A DNA stretch of 53,029 nucleotides from Winogradskyella sp. UBA3174 (GTDB lineage: Bacteria; Bacteroidota; Bacteroidia; Flavobacteriales; Flavobacteriaceae): assembly GCF_002364335.1 (NCBI RefSeq), contig NZ_DEXW01000026.1:1-53029 (forward strand), read 5' to 3'. The position numbers and the translations under genes are program-made. Under the pieces are notes generated by a model. That model had not been told where the DNA came from and did not search any database. It saw only the letters and a program-made list of their open reading frames with translations. Of this stretch, positions 1-8,321 are shown piece after piece. The first letter of the stretch is position 1, and each line of letters starts with the position of its first letter.

Positions 1-2
1 AT

Positions 3-59
3 GATAATGATGACTATTTGGTGCGGAATAAAGGTGAATGGGTCACAGTAGAAAAATAA
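3..59 (+). CDS. C-terminal end of an unidentified protein (partial)
   Basis: The window opens inside a reading frame that runs to a TAA at 57-59 and encodes an 18-residue tail ending in KGEWVTVEK. It has no start in the window. The acidic/aromatic composition looks like a genuine protein end and it is the only frame without an early stop that reads plausibly, but frame 1 also stays open to 51, so this is a weak call. The family cannot be recognised from this fragment. Confidence 0.4.
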   Translation, partial: DNDDYLVRNKGEWVTVEK

Positions 60-73
60 CAAACAACACCTAC

Positions 74-124
74 GGCAGTTCGAGTGATTCTGATTTTTTC
101 ATCAAAATTGTTTCGAGAATATTC
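74..124. repeat. Degenerate dispersed palindromic repeat
   Basis: The segment begins GGCAGTTCGAGTG and ends GTTTCGAGAATATTC, with TTCGAG and TTTCGAG half-sites around an imperfect inverted core (GATTCTGAT against ATCAAAATT). It resembles the CAGTTCGAGTG...CGAGAAC intergenic repeats I know from Flavobacteriaceae genomes. Recognition is by eye. The rest of the 60-306 stretch shows only AT-rich sequence with no gene. Confidence 0.35.
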
Positions 125-306
125 ATTACTAATGAAATAACTCTTTATCGACAGTAATTTCAAGCTTTAAAGCGTTTAAAATTCACTCGAAATAAGGATA
201 CATAAAAATTAAATACTGAAATAAATTCAGCGTGACAAAACAATAAACTAAATAAAATCCAAAACAAAACCGCTAATTAATGTTTAACACAAAAAAAACA
301 AAACAC

Positions 307-1158
307 ATGAAAAATTTAAAACAGATTTTAGCGATCGGATTTATGTTCAATTTAGCACTAATATTTGCTCAGCAGCAAGCTTTTGTTACAGCTGATAATG
401 GATTAACATTAAGAGAAAAACCAGATGTAAGTTCAGAACGGTTAGGGAAATTACATTATGGAGATGAAATAGAAATTACAGAGCAAACTAACATAGAACT
501 TATCATTATAGATGAGGGTGAAAGAATAGCTGGGAACTGGGTTAAAATAAAAGCAAATTCAAAATCTGGCTATGTTTTTAACGGTTATCTATCTAAAGCA
601 AGATTTACAAAAGGTATAGAAGTTCACCATAAAGGATTACAACTTAGAGTAAAGAATCTAAAAAGTAATGACGAATCTATTATCTATCCTTTTTTTGAAA
701 AAGACACTGTTAATGTAAGTGTAGAATTAGGCGATAGTCCTGAGGGTAAAATATTAGTTATTAATAATGAAGATTACGAGAGAGTCAGTATTTTTCAACG
801 ATTTAAAAATAGTATTACCTTAATGAATGAAGATTCTAATTGTGATCTTACCGATTGGAAACATTACAATTCTGATTGGAAACCTATTATGCGTATTAAT
901 GCTTCTAAATTTAAGACACTATCTTACAGTGAAGAGGATTGGCAGAAGTTTATCAAAACAGCAATTGATGACTTAAAAACGGAAGTCATTGAGTATTGTG
1001 GTGAAGACTGGTTAAACTATGTTGAGACTATAAAAGATGTAAAAGATAATCCTATTGGACTTTCAACTTCTCGTATTTTTCTAAAAATTCTAATGACAGA
1101 TTCTAAAGATAATATCACTGAAAAAATAATTGAATTTGAGATTCCGATGGGTTATTGA
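307..1158 (+). CDS. Exported SH3-domain protein of unknown function
   Basis: I chose the ATG at 307 rather than 280 because it starts a clean Sec signal peptide (MKNLKQ, hydrophobic stretch, cleavage near IFAQ-QQ), while the upstream ATG only adds nine polar residues. After it, residues about 28-100 look like a bacterial SH3 domain: LTLREKP, a K/G-rich turn with GDEIEI, then NWVKIKA and SGYVFNGYL. The remaining ~185 residues are acidic with no family I can name. Such proteins usually sit in the periplasm or at the envelope and bind peptides or wall material, but no ligand can be read here. It is a single gene, followed by a strong hairpin terminator. Confidence 0.75.
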   Translation: MKNLKQILAIGFMFNLALIFAQQQAFVTADNGLTLREKPDVSSERLGKLHYGDEIEITEQTNIELIIIDEGERIAGNWVKIKANSKSGYVFNGYLSKARFTKGIEVHHKGLQLRVKNLKSNDESIIYPFFEKDTVNVSVELGDSPEGKILVINNEDYERVSIFQRFKNSITLMNEDSNCDLTDWKHYNSDWKPIMRINASKFKTLSYSEEDWQKFIKTAIDDLKTEVIEYCGEDWLNYVETIKDVKDNPIGLSTSRIFLKILMTDSKDNITEKIIEFEIPMGY

Positions 1159-1182
1159 AAATTAAAAAAGATTTAATTCTGG

Positions 1183-1220
1183 AGACCTGCAAGGTTTTAA
1201 ATACACTGTAGGTCTTTTTA
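1183..1220 (+). terminator. Hairpin terminator of the AGACCT...AGGTCT repeat type
   Basis: Arms AGACCTGCA (1183-1191) and TGTAGGTCT (1207-1215) pair with one G-T wobble and are followed by TTTTTA. It lies 25 bases after the SH3 gene. The same arm sequence recurs at 48573-48605 behind sufD, so this is also a member of a dispersed palindrome family. Confidence 0.75.
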
Positions 1221-1249
1221 TATTTAATAATACATACATTTAAATTCCT

Positions 1250-1283
1250 TAAGTTCAGATCGGTATCGACTGCGCTCAACTTA
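1250..1283. repeat. Remnant of a dispersed intergenic repeat
   Basis: The stretch carries ATCGACTGCGCTCAACTT, whose reverse complement AAGTTGAGCGCAGTCGAT is the type of GC-rich intergenic element scattered in flavobacterial genomes. It is flanked by AAGTT and AACTT and stands out as GC-rich in an AT-rich gap. It lies just upstream of the ABM gene. Confidence 0.3.
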
Positions 1284-1302
1284 ATAAATTTAAAAAACAC
1301 TC

Positions 1303-1614
1303 ATGAAAATCTTTAAACCTTACTACGCAGTTATATTCACATCAACACATTCTGAAAATAGCAATGGTTATTCAGAAATGGCTATGCAAATGGAGGCTTT
1401 AGCAAAACAACAAAAAGGCTATATAAGCATAGATAGTGTAAAAAATGATGTTGGTATTACAGTTAGTTATTGGGAAAATTTAGATGCGATTAAAACTTGG
1501 AAAGCATACACTGAACATTTGTTAGCACAACAAAAAGGCAGACAACAATGGTATAATTGGTATAGCGTAAGAATTTGTAAAGTAGAGCGTGAATATGAGT
1601 TTACTTCAGTCTAA
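1303..1614 (+). CDS. Antibiotic biosynthesis monooxygenase (ABM) family protein
   Basis: This 103-residue protein matches the small ferredoxin-like ABM fold: an N-terminal strand (PYYAVIFTS), a helix with MAMQMEALAKQQKGYISID, a strand VGITVSYWENLDAIKTWK and a second helix TEHLLAQQKG before the WYSVRICKVER strand. Length is typical. Family members are cytosolic dimers acting on quinones or heme-like substrates, or have no known substrate; the sequence does not tell which. It has no signal peptide. A TACATTTA near-consensus -7 element lies at about 1233-1240. The next gene converges from the other strand seven bases after the stop. Confidence 0.8.
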   Translation: MKIFKPYYAVIFTSTHSENSNGYSEMAMQMEALAKQQKGYISIDSVKNDVGITVSYWENLDAIKTWKAYTEHLLAQQKGRQQWYNWYSVRICKVEREYEFTSV

Positions 1615-1621
1615 TTTAAGA

Positions 1622-4084
1622 CTAATTTTTTAACGTAAAATGCCCTTTAAACTCTTGTCCATCTATTTTAATAACATACCAATAATCTGAAGTTGGTAAA
1701 CGGCTGTTATTAAAGGTACCATCCCAATTCACATTTCTATTAATTGCAGAGAATAGTAATTTACCATAGCGGTCAAAAATATAAACTTCAGTAGAGATGA
1801 AAAACTCTAAAATATTTAAAGAAAAGAAATCATTATCTCCGTCACCATTAGGAGTCATAAACTTCGGAATAAAGAAATGCAAATGCTCTTGAATCACTAC
1901 AAGATCACATTCATTAGACTTCACATAGATTGTATATAAACCACTTTGTCTATTACTAAAGATGTTACTCGTTTGAAAATCTATCCCATCTAACGAATAC
2001 AAATAATCACCATCATTAAGAAGATTAATAATTATGGTACTCCCTTCTGACACTACACTTTCAATAATAGGGTTCTCAATAGCAGTTATAATAAATGTTA
2101 TAATCTCTGTAAAACAGCCATCTGTTATTTCAACTTCATAGCTTCCTGCAGAATCTATTGTAATTGATGATGTCATTTCACCAGAGTCCCAATCGTAAGA
2201 AGGATTTATAATAGATGATGTTGCTTGTAAAAGTAGCGTCTCATTTTCGCAAAGCGATAAAAATTCATCTCTAAAATCTAAGGGTTGCGTACCTGTAATT
2301 TCCCATATACAAGATACCTCACTAAATGTAGCTGTTTCCCAGCATTCTAAATTAGTGGGTTCTAATGATTGTGTGCCTGAAATTTCCCAACCACATGTAG
2401 CATTATTAAACGTACTAATTTCCCAACATTCTAAATTGTTTGGTGCTGGTGGTTGTATCCCTGTAATCAACCACGAGCAAGATACAATACTAAAGGTTGT
2501 CGATTGCCAACACTCTAAATTGTTTGGTGTCAATGGCTGAGTTCCCGAAACTTCCCAAGTACAAGTTGTATTATTAAATATTGCAATTTCCCAGCATTCT
2601 AAGCCTGTTGGCATAGCTGGTTGTGTACCTGTAATATCCCAAATACATGTGGCATTATTAAACGTAGTAGTTTGCCAACACTCAATCGCAGGTTGCACGG
2701 GTTGTGTTCCTACTAATACCCATGCACAAGTGCCATTATTAAATGTCGTAGTTTGCCAACATTCTAAATTTGTTGGAGCTACTGGTTGTGTTCCATTAAC
2801 ATCCCAAACACATGTTATATTATTAAAAGTAGCTGTTTGCCAACATTCTATTGCTGGTTGAGCAGGTTGTGTACCTGTAACTTCCCAAATACAACTTGTA
2901 TTATTAAAATTAGCCATTTCCCAACATTCTATCGCTGGTTGAGCCGGTTGTGTACCTGTAACTTCCCAAATACATGTGGTATTATTAAAGGTAGTAGTTT
3001 GCCAACACTCAATTGCAGGTTGTATAGGCTGGGTACCTGTTACCGACCAACTACAAGACACATCATTAAAAGTAGCAATTTGCCAACATTCTATAACTGG
3101 TTGTGCTGGTGCTTGTGTTATAATAATTTGAAAAATATCGGAAAATGTAATACAATCTGCATTATTTAAATTAGCAGCAAACTCGGCGACTTTAGCTCTG
3201 TAGAACGAAGTTGTAGTAACACCTGTTACTGTAATGGATGCATTAGTTTCTCCAACTAAATCAACCCAAGTAATACCATCTGTACTTACTTGCCATTGAT
3301 AAAAATGACTATTAAAAACTGCATTATCTGGTATCGCAGTAATGGTATCAGAATAAGGTGATATGCTACTACATAGCGAGGCATTATCGTTATTATTAGA
3401 ATCTTCAACCGCAATAGAATCACCACAACTTTTAAATACAATATCATCAATTGCTAAATCGTTTCCGCATCCGCCAGACCCATTATTAAGCATTTTTAAT
3501 ATTACAGAGGTCTGTGCTGGTAGCGACTGAAACACAAGAGCATACTGATTCCAATCTGGTGCAGTAGTACTCGTAATATTACCGGTTGTACCTGAGGCTA
3601 AAAGATTAGTATCTGTGTTATCCCAAATTTCAAATCTCACATTAATAGGAATAACTCCTGCTCCACAAAACCCTCCTGCTGGCGACAGATTAATCAGCCA
3701 TGATGAAAATTCGTAAGTTGTATTTTCGCAAAGACCATTAATAGTTGTTCTGTAAAATTCACCAGCCGAAAAATCAGAGTTAATGATAAGCATTCTTCCA
3801 TTTGTGTCATTTGGAGTATGATCATTTATATCAAACCAATCAAAGTAATTTGAATTACTAGAAACGGTGTAAAGACCATCATTTGGGTTTTGATTATTAG
3901 CATACGTATAAGTAGTAGTGCCCGGAGGTAATTGAGAATCTTGTGTTCCTGTACCAAAGTTTTCGGAAAATATTGGATCACCAGAATTACCTTGACAAAA
4001 CCCTAATTGCGCATGCAATCCTTTTGAGAAAAAAGAAATACAAAAAATTATGAGTACTTTATGATCTAAGAAAGTGTTTCGCAC
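1622..4084 (-). CDS. T9SS type-B secreted protein with ten Cys/Trp repeats
   Basis: The C-terminal ~85 residues match the gliding-motility-associated (CHU_C, type-B) sorting domain: FMTPNGDGDNDFF, VYIFDRYGKLLF, NWDGTFNN and DGQEFKGHFTLKN. This predicts export by the type IX system to the cell surface or medium. The middle holds ten 27-28 residue repeats (pattern ECW-TTFNN-C-WEVTGTQP). The N-terminal part looks like a carbohydrate-binding or lectin-type beta sandwich (GDPIFSENFGTGT, then LAIDDIVFKSC). I prefer the GTG at 4084, giving a normal signal peptide (RNTFLDHK, hydrophobic core, cleavage after LHA); the open frame extends to an ATG at 4165 that would overlap the pbpC start codon. The role is probably adhesion, by inference. 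Confidence 0.85.
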   Translation of the reverse strand: MRNTFLDHKVLIIFCISFFSKGLHAQLGFCQGNSGDPIFSENFGTGTQDSQLPPGTTTYTYANNQNPNDGLYTVSSNSNYFDWFDINDHTPNDTNGRMLIINSDFSAGEFYRTTINGLCENTTYEFSSWLINLSPAGGFCGAGVIPINVRFEIWDNTDTNLLASGTTGNITSTTAPDWNQYALVFQSLPAQTSVILKMLNNGSGGCGNDLAIDDIVFKSCGDSIAVEDSNNNDNASLCSSISPYSDTITAIPDNAVFNSHFYQWQVSTDGITWVDLVGETNASITVTGVTTTSFYRAKVAEFAANLNNADCITFSDIFQIIITQAPAQPVIECWQIATFNDVSCSWSVTGTQPIQPAIECWQTTTFNNTTCIWEVTGTQPAQPAIECWEMANFNNTSCIWEVTGTQPAQPAIECWQTATFNNITCVWDVNGTQPVAPTNLECWQTTTFNNGTCAWVLVGTQPVQPAIECWQTTTFNNATCIWDITGTQPAMPTGLECWEIAIFNNTTCTWEVSGTQPLTPNNLECWQSTTFSIVSCSWLITGIQPPAPNNLECWEISTFNNATCGWEISGTQSLEPTNLECWETATFSEVSCIWEITGTQPLDFRDEFLSLCENETLLLQATSSIINPSYDWDSGEMTSSITIDSAGSYEVEITDGCFTEIITFIITAIENPIIESVVSEGSTIIINLLNDGDYLYSLDGIDFQTSNIFSNRQSGLYTIYVKSNECDLVVIQEHLHFFIPKFMTPNGDGDNDFFSLNILEFFISTEVYIFDRYGKLLFSAINRNVNWDGTFNNSRLPTSDYWYVIKIDGQEFKGHFTLKN
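2283..3091 (-). repeat. Ten tandem 81-84 bp coding repeats (ECW...C.W type)
   Basis: Ten consecutive units each encode ECWQ/E, TTFNN, a second Cys, a Trp and VTGTQP, with linkers QPAI, PTNL or PNNL. Units have diverged from each other but several share long identical DNA words. The two linker classes suggest block duplication. Each unit has exactly two Cys, so an intra-unit disulfide is plausible. Confidence 0.9.
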
Positions 4085-4087
4085 GTT

Positions 4088-4095
4088 TAAATATA
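4088..4095 (-). promoter_or_regulatory. Possible -7 element for the T9SS protein gene
   Basis: On the minus strand TATATTTA (7 of 8 to TAnnTTTG) lies three bases before the GTG at 4084. This supports the internal GTG as start and a leaderless mRNA, but the last base deviates from consensus. Confidence 0.3.
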
Positions 4096-4147
4096 TAGAT
4101 AAGTTTGTGTAATAATTTTGACTTTTCGATGAAAAGATCATAAAAGC

Positions 4148-4155
4148 TACTTTTG
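4148..4155 (+). promoter_or_regulatory. Bacteroidota -7 promoter element for pbpC
   Basis: TACTTTTG matches TAnnTTTG exactly and ends eight bases before the pbpC ATG. No good TTTG sits 19-20 bases upstream. If used, the transcript would start about four bases before the start codon. Confidence 0.5.
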
Positions 4156-4163
4156 TATAGTAC

Positions 4164-6515
4164 ATGTATAGGTTAATTAAATATTTTAAACGACATAGAA
4201 TAAAATCTGTAGTGATTTCTGTTCTACTTATAACTTATTATTTCTGTTTACCTCAGCAATTATTTAAAGATCCTACTGCAACGGTTATTACAAGTCATGC
4301 AGATAAATTACTAGGTGCAGTAATTGCTAAAGATGGGCAATGGAGATTTCCAGAAAGTGATGCTATACCAGAAAAATTTAAAACTTGTATTCTCCAATTT
4401 GAAGACGAATATTTCTATAAACATCCTGGTTTTAATCCAGTTTCGATATTTAAAGCTTTAAAACAAAATTTAAGTTCTGGTGATATAAAACGTGGTGGCA
4501 GTACTATTACACAACAAGTCATTCGCTTATCGCGAAAAGGACAGTCTAGAACTTATTTTGAAAAGCTAAAAGAAATAGTTTTAGCAACACGACTAGAATT
4601 AAGGTTATCTAAAAATGATATCTTAAAGCTTTATTCTAGTCATGCGCCATTCGGTGGAAATGTAGTGGGAATTGATGCCGCATCTTGGCGTTATTATAAC
4701 AGAAACGCGACAGATTTATCTTGGGCAGAAAGTGCAACTTTAGCTGTATTACCTAATGCACCAAGTCTAATTTATCCAGGGAAAAATCAAAAACGCCTTT
4801 TAGAAAAACGTAATCGTTTATTGAAAAAGCTTTTTGATAATGGCACACTAGATAAGCTGACTTATGAGTTGTCTATTGCTGAAGGCTTACCTCAAAAACC
4901 TTATCCGCTTCCGCAAATAGCGCCTCATTTGCTTCAGAAAATAGCTAGAAAAAACAGAGGGAAGCGCATAAAAACGACGCTTAATATTACTTTGCAAGAG
5001 CAGGTCAACGGTATTGTAAAACAGCATTATAATGTATTAAAACAAAATGAAATTTATAATATTTCGATTTTAATACTAGACGTAAATACACGAAAAATTT
5101 TAACCTATGTCGGAAATTCTCCAACTGATAAAGCACACCAAAAAAGTGTAGATATTATTGACAAACCTAGAAGTACAGGAAGTATTTTAAAGCCTTTTCT
5201 ATATGCTTCTATGCTTGATGCTGGTGATTTATTACCAAATACTTTAGTCACAGATGTACCAACGCAATTTGGGAGTTATAAGCCAGAAAATTTTAATAAA
5301 TCTTATGATGGTGCAGTACATGCCAATGAAGCTTTGTCCCGCTCATTAAATGTGCCAGCAGTTAGGATGCTTCAGAGTTTTGGTTTAGACCGATTCTATA
5401 ATTATCTCAAACAATTACAGCTTAAAGATTTAAAATACAACGCCAATCATTATGGTTTATCCTTAGTACTTGGAGGTGCAGAAAGCAACCTATGGGATTT
5501 ATGTAAAAGTTACGCTGCCATGGCTTCAACTTTAAATCATTTTAATACCAACTCTAGCCAGTACTTTAGTAATGAATTTTGTCAACCTACTTATAATTTC
5601 AAAACAGATATTGACTTCGGAAAACTATCTACAGAGAAAACTATTTTTGACGCGGCTTCTATTTTCCTCACTTTTGAAAGTATGAAACAAGTAAACCGAC
5701 CTGAAAGTGATGAAAGCTGGGAATTTTACGATTCTTCGCAAGACATAGCTTGGAAAACAGGTACAAGTTTTGGTTTTAGAGATGCTTGGGCTATTGGTAC
5801 TACAAAAGATTATGTTGTTGGTGTTTGGGTTGGCAATGCAGATGGAGAAGGACGACCAGGTTTAGTTGGTGTACAAACTGCAGCTCCAATTCTATTTGAT
5901 GTGTTCGATATGTTGCCTAAAAGCGACTGGTTTACTAAACCGTATGACGAAATGCTAGAAGTAGATATCTGTAAAAAAAGTGGTTATAGAGCGTCATCAA
6001 TTTGTGATGATACTGAGCTTAAGTATGTTCAAATTAGTGGGCAAAAAACAGAACCTTGTCCATTTCATAAATTGATGCATTTGGATGTTTCGGAACGTTT
6101 TCAAGTGAATTCGTCTTGCGAATCTGTTTCAAATATTATCAGTAAACCGTGGTTTGTCCTGCCACCTTTACAAGCCTATTATTTTAAAAGCAAAAATCCT
6201 TTTTATAAAATTGTTCCACCATATAGAAGTGACTGCGATAAAGCTTCTCAAGTCTCAATGGAGTTTATTTATCCCAATCAGCAAAGCACAATATTCTTAC
6301 CGAAAAGCTTTGACGGAAATACAAATGATTTAGTTTTAAAAGTCGCACATTCAAAACCAGAATTGGAACTGTATTGGTATATTGACAGTACATTTGTTGG
6401 TAGCACGCAAGATATTCATGATATGGCAGTTATACCAACTGCTGGAGACCACATCATTACAGTTATGGATGAATTAGGAAATGAAATAAAGCATAAAATT
6501 ACTATTTCTGAATAA
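4164..6515 (+). CDS. pbpC: Penicillin-binding protein 1C
   Basis: A bifunctional peptidoglycan synthase of the PBP1C class, anchored in the inner membrane by one N-terminal helix (residues about 14-31). The glycosyltransferase domain (about 50-230) shows the catalytic-Glu motif FEDEYFYKHPG and GGSTITQQV. The transpeptidase domain (about 280-570) has STGSILKPF (SxxK), SLNVPAV (SxN) and KTGTSFGFRDAW (KTG). A Cys-containing linker leads to the C-terminal ~95-residue Ig-like BiPBP_C domain. Length (783) is normal. It uses lipid II and donor stem peptides to build wall glycan. There is no other Met before the membrane helix, so the start is firm. It is not beside an alpha-2-macroglobulin gene, its usual partner in proteobacteria. 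Confidence 0.95.
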   Translation: MYRLIKYFKRHRIKSVVISVLLITYYFCLPQQLFKDPTATVITSHADKLLGAVIAKDGQWRFPESDAIPEKFKTCILQFEDEYFYKHPGFNPVSIFKALKQNLSSGDIKRGGSTITQQVIRLSRKGQSRTYFEKLKEIVLATRLELRLSKNDILKLYSSHAPFGGNVVGIDAASWRYYNRNATDLSWAESATLAVLPNAPSLIYPGKNQKRLLEKRNRLLKKLFDNGTLDKLTYELSIAEGLPQKPYPLPQIAPHLLQKIARKNRGKRIKTTLNITLQEQVNGIVKQHYNVLKQNEIYNISILILDVNTRKILTYVGNSPTDKAHQKSVDIIDKPRSTGSILKPFLYASMLDAGDLLPNTLVTDVPTQFGSYKPENFNKSYDGAVHANEALSRSLNVPAVRMLQSFGLDRFYNYLKQLQLKDLKYNANHYGLSLVLGGAESNLWDLCKSYAAMASTLNHFNTNSSQYFSNEFCQPTYNFKTDIDFGKLSTEKTIFDAASIFLTFESMKQVNRPESDESWEFYDSSQDIAWKTGTSFGFRDAWAIGTTKDYVVGVWVGNADGEGRPGLVGVQTAAPILFDVFDMLPKSDWFTKPYDEMLEVDICKKSGYRASSICDDTELKYVQISGQKTEPCPFHKLMHLDVSERFQVNSSCESVSNIISKPWFVLPPLQAYYFKSKNPFYKIVPPYRSDCDKASQVSMEFIYPNQQSTIFLPKSFDGNTNDLVLKVAHSKPELELYWYIDSTFVGSTQDIHDMAVIPTAGDHIITVMDELGNEIKHKITISE

Positions 6516-6536
6516 TTACTTTCATACACAAATCCT

Positions 6537-6544
6537 TACTTTTG
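6537..6544 (+). promoter_or_regulatory. -7 promoter element
   Basis: TACTTTTG fits TAnnTTTG exactly, 25 bases before the start of the small membrane protein gene at 6570, giving a short leader of about 20 bases. Confidence 0.5.
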
Positions 6545-6569
6545 TGCTTATTAAAACACTAAATTAATT

Positions 6570-6995
6570 ATGGAAACTGTTCAATTTATACATTCTTACT
6601 GGGCTTATTTAGTACTATTAGTTTTAGTAGCTGCTACTTTTAATGCACTATTTAAGTTTATTGGCGATAAAGAATTTGATGCAAAAGATTTTAGAATATC
6701 CCTTTTTGCACTTATTACAATGCACATTCAACTTTTGATTGGTGTTGTACTTTACTTTACTAAAGGTTATTTTGATGAAAACAGTATTGGTGAAGTCATG
6801 AAAAATGACAGTTTAAGAAAATTAGCGGTTGAGCATCCAACAACTATGATTATAGCTGTAGCATTGGTGACAATTGGCTATTCCAAACACAAAAAGAAAC
6901 TCGTTTCTAAGCCAAAATTTAAGATGCTAGCTGTTTTTTACTCTATTGCTTTAGCTTTAGTTTTATATATGATTCCTTGGAATCTTTGGTTCTAA
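6570..6995 (+). CDS. Four-helix membrane protein, cytochrome-b-like, unknown function
   Basis: Four hydrophobic segments are visible (about 10-30, 43-63, 90-108, 120-139) in 141 residues. HSYWAYLVL in helix 1, MHIQLLIG in helix 2 and EHPTTMI before helix 3 place His residues at membrane positions, like small b-type cytochrome or heme-copper-associated families; heme binding is an inference. Homologues are common in Flavobacteria and, as I recall, sometimes mislabelled as ribosomal proteins. It has its own promoter element and a strong terminator, so it is probably monocistronic. Confidence 0.7.
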   Translation: METVQFIHSYWAYLVLLVLVAATFNALFKFIGDKEFDAKDFRISLFALITMHIQLLIGVVLYFTKGYFDENSIGEVMKNDSLRKLAVEHPTTMIIAVALVTIGYSKHKKKLVSKPKFKMLAVFYSIALALVLYMIPWNLWF

Positions 6996-7031
6996 AAAAA
7001 AGGTGCAAATTTAATTTGCACCTTTTTTTTA
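6996..7031. terminator. Strong bidirectional hairpin terminator
   Basis: GGTGCAAAT (7002-7010) and ATTTGCACC pair perfectly around a TTAA loop, with A-run before and T-run after. It sits between convergent genes and can serve both strands. Confidence 0.9.
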
Positions 7032-7047
7032 TAATTTCTTTTCAGAA

Positions 7048-8109
7048 TTAATCCTCTTTTACTTCTTTAATTAAGTAGACATATACAGGGAAGTGATCAC
7101 TGAAGCCATCTGTAAAACCCCCATCAGCAAAACTCCTAAATGGATAACCTTCATATCTTCCGCGCTTATTAGTTAAATACGCTTTATTGTAAATTCCTGC
7201 TTTCCAAAATCTAAAAGACGAATAATCATCATCTAATAAAGGTTTCGTCATCATTATCTGATCAAATAAACTCCAAGCATCTCTATAAGCTGTAGTTCCA
7301 TAGCCTTTCTCGGTAAACATTTTTTCGAAAGGGTTATAAATACCTTTTAAAGGCACTTTCGTTTTATCTTTTTCTGCTTTCAAGATTTTTTTAACACTTT
7401 CGTTTGTTGGGTCATCATTTAAATCACCCATAGTAAAAATCTTAGCATAAGGATCAACAGATTGTATAGAATCAATAATGCTTTTATTTAACTTTGCAGC
7501 TCCAACTCGCTTAGATCTACTTCTTGCCTCTCCACCACTTCTTGATGGCCAATGGTTTACCAAAATATGTATAAGATCACCATCAAGCTTTCCACTTACT
7601 AATAGTTGATCTCTTGTATAGACTCTTTTTCGAGTTAAATTATCATAAATTAATAATTCGTGGGAACTTGAATCTGTAGGTTTAAATAATGCCTTTTGAT
7701 ATAATAACGCAACATCGATACTTCTCCTATCTGGTCCTTCAAAATGAATAATTCCATAATCCTTAGCTAACAATAAAGGATCATTAACTAAATCTTCTAA
7801 AACTTTTCTGTTTTCAATTTCGCAAACACCAATAATAGCTGGAGAATTGTTTGCTCTATCACTACCGATATTAGCAACAACACGAGCCATGTTTTTAACC
7901 TTCTTTTTATAAATTTCTGATCGATTGGCTTTAATCTCCATCATAGGACTCGCCTCATCATATTTTAAGGGGTCATTTATAGTGTCAAATAAATTTTCTA
8001 AATTATAGAATGCTACTGTATGAATTTTAAAACGTTTTTCTTGTTGTGACCAAACATTCGAAATACAGACTAATGCAAGTAAGACAAGACATGATTTTAA
8101 TATTTTCAT
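7048..8109 (-). CDS. Exported endonuclease/exonuclease/phosphatase family protein
   Basis: After a Sec signal peptide (cleavage after NVWS), the protein follows the EEP (DNase I-like) fold: FYNLENLFD with the metal-binding Asn/Glu, IGVCEIENRKVL with catalytic Glu, VNHWPSRSGG with the His, TMGDLNDDP with Asp-Asn, and a final FSDHFPVYVYL with Asp-His. All catalytic residues look present. Members cleave phosphodiesters or phosphomonoesters (DNA, RNA, lipids, inositol phosphates); the substrate is not readable. It acts in the periplasm or outside. It is divergent from the TonB receptor/DUF5689 pair, a neighbourhood I know from other Flavobacteria, suggesting extracellular nucleic-acid or phosphate scavenging. 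Confidence 0.9.
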   Translation of the reverse strand: MKILKSCLVLLALVCISNVWSQQEKRFKIHTVAFYNLENLFDTINDPLKYDEASPMMEIKANRSEIYKKKVKNMARVVANIGSDRANNSPAIIGVCEIENRKVLEDLVNDPLLLAKDYGIIHFEGPDRRSIDVALLYQKALFKPTDSSSHELLIYDNLTRKRVYTRDQLLVSGKLDGDLIHILVNHWPSRSGGEARSRSKRVGAAKLNKSIIDSIQSVDPYAKIFTMGDLNDDPTNESVKKILKAEKDKTKVPLKGIYNPFEKMFTEKGYGTTAYRDAWSLFDQIMMTKPLLDDDYSSFRFWKAGIYNKAYLTNKRGRYEGYPFRSFADGGFTDGFSDHFPVYVYLIKEVKED

Positions 8110-8258
8110 TTAATTTTTTTTATTATTTTAAATAAATAAAATAAAACATTTTTTTAAAAATTATATTTTTTTTAACGCTGTTTTATTCTTTCGTATTATC
8201 TAATTGTTATATCCAAAGCAAAATGCTTGCCAAAAATATGATATTATTATAAAAAATG

Positions 8259-8266
8259 TACATTTG
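8259..8266 (+). promoter_or_regulatory. -7 promoter element of the TonB receptor gene
   Basis: TACATTTG matches TAnnTTTG exactly. Transcription would begin near 8270, leaving a leader of about 50 bases. No TTTG is at the ideal distance upstream. Confidence 0.5.
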
Positions 8267-8269
8267 CAC

Positions 8270-8293
8270 GCCTTAAATAAGTTTTATTAAGGC
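8270..8293 (+). promoter_or_regulatory. 5'-terminal leader hairpin
   Basis: GCCTTAA (8270-8276) and TTAAGGC (8287-8293) pair perfectly around a ten-base loop. The hairpin begins at the transcript start predicted from the -7 element. It may protect the mRNA 5' end; it has no T-run, so it is not a terminator. Confidence 0.4.
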
Positions 8294-8321
8294 ATACTAA
8301 CAATCAATTTTAATATTAGGC

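Noticed and set aside
2283..3169. Regular repeats that could be taken for a CRISPR-like array, and open plus-strand frames across them
   Set aside because: The repeats are translated in the minus frame into a consistent ECW...C.W protein unit and the units have no unique spacers; the plus-strand frames are shadows of the same repeat.
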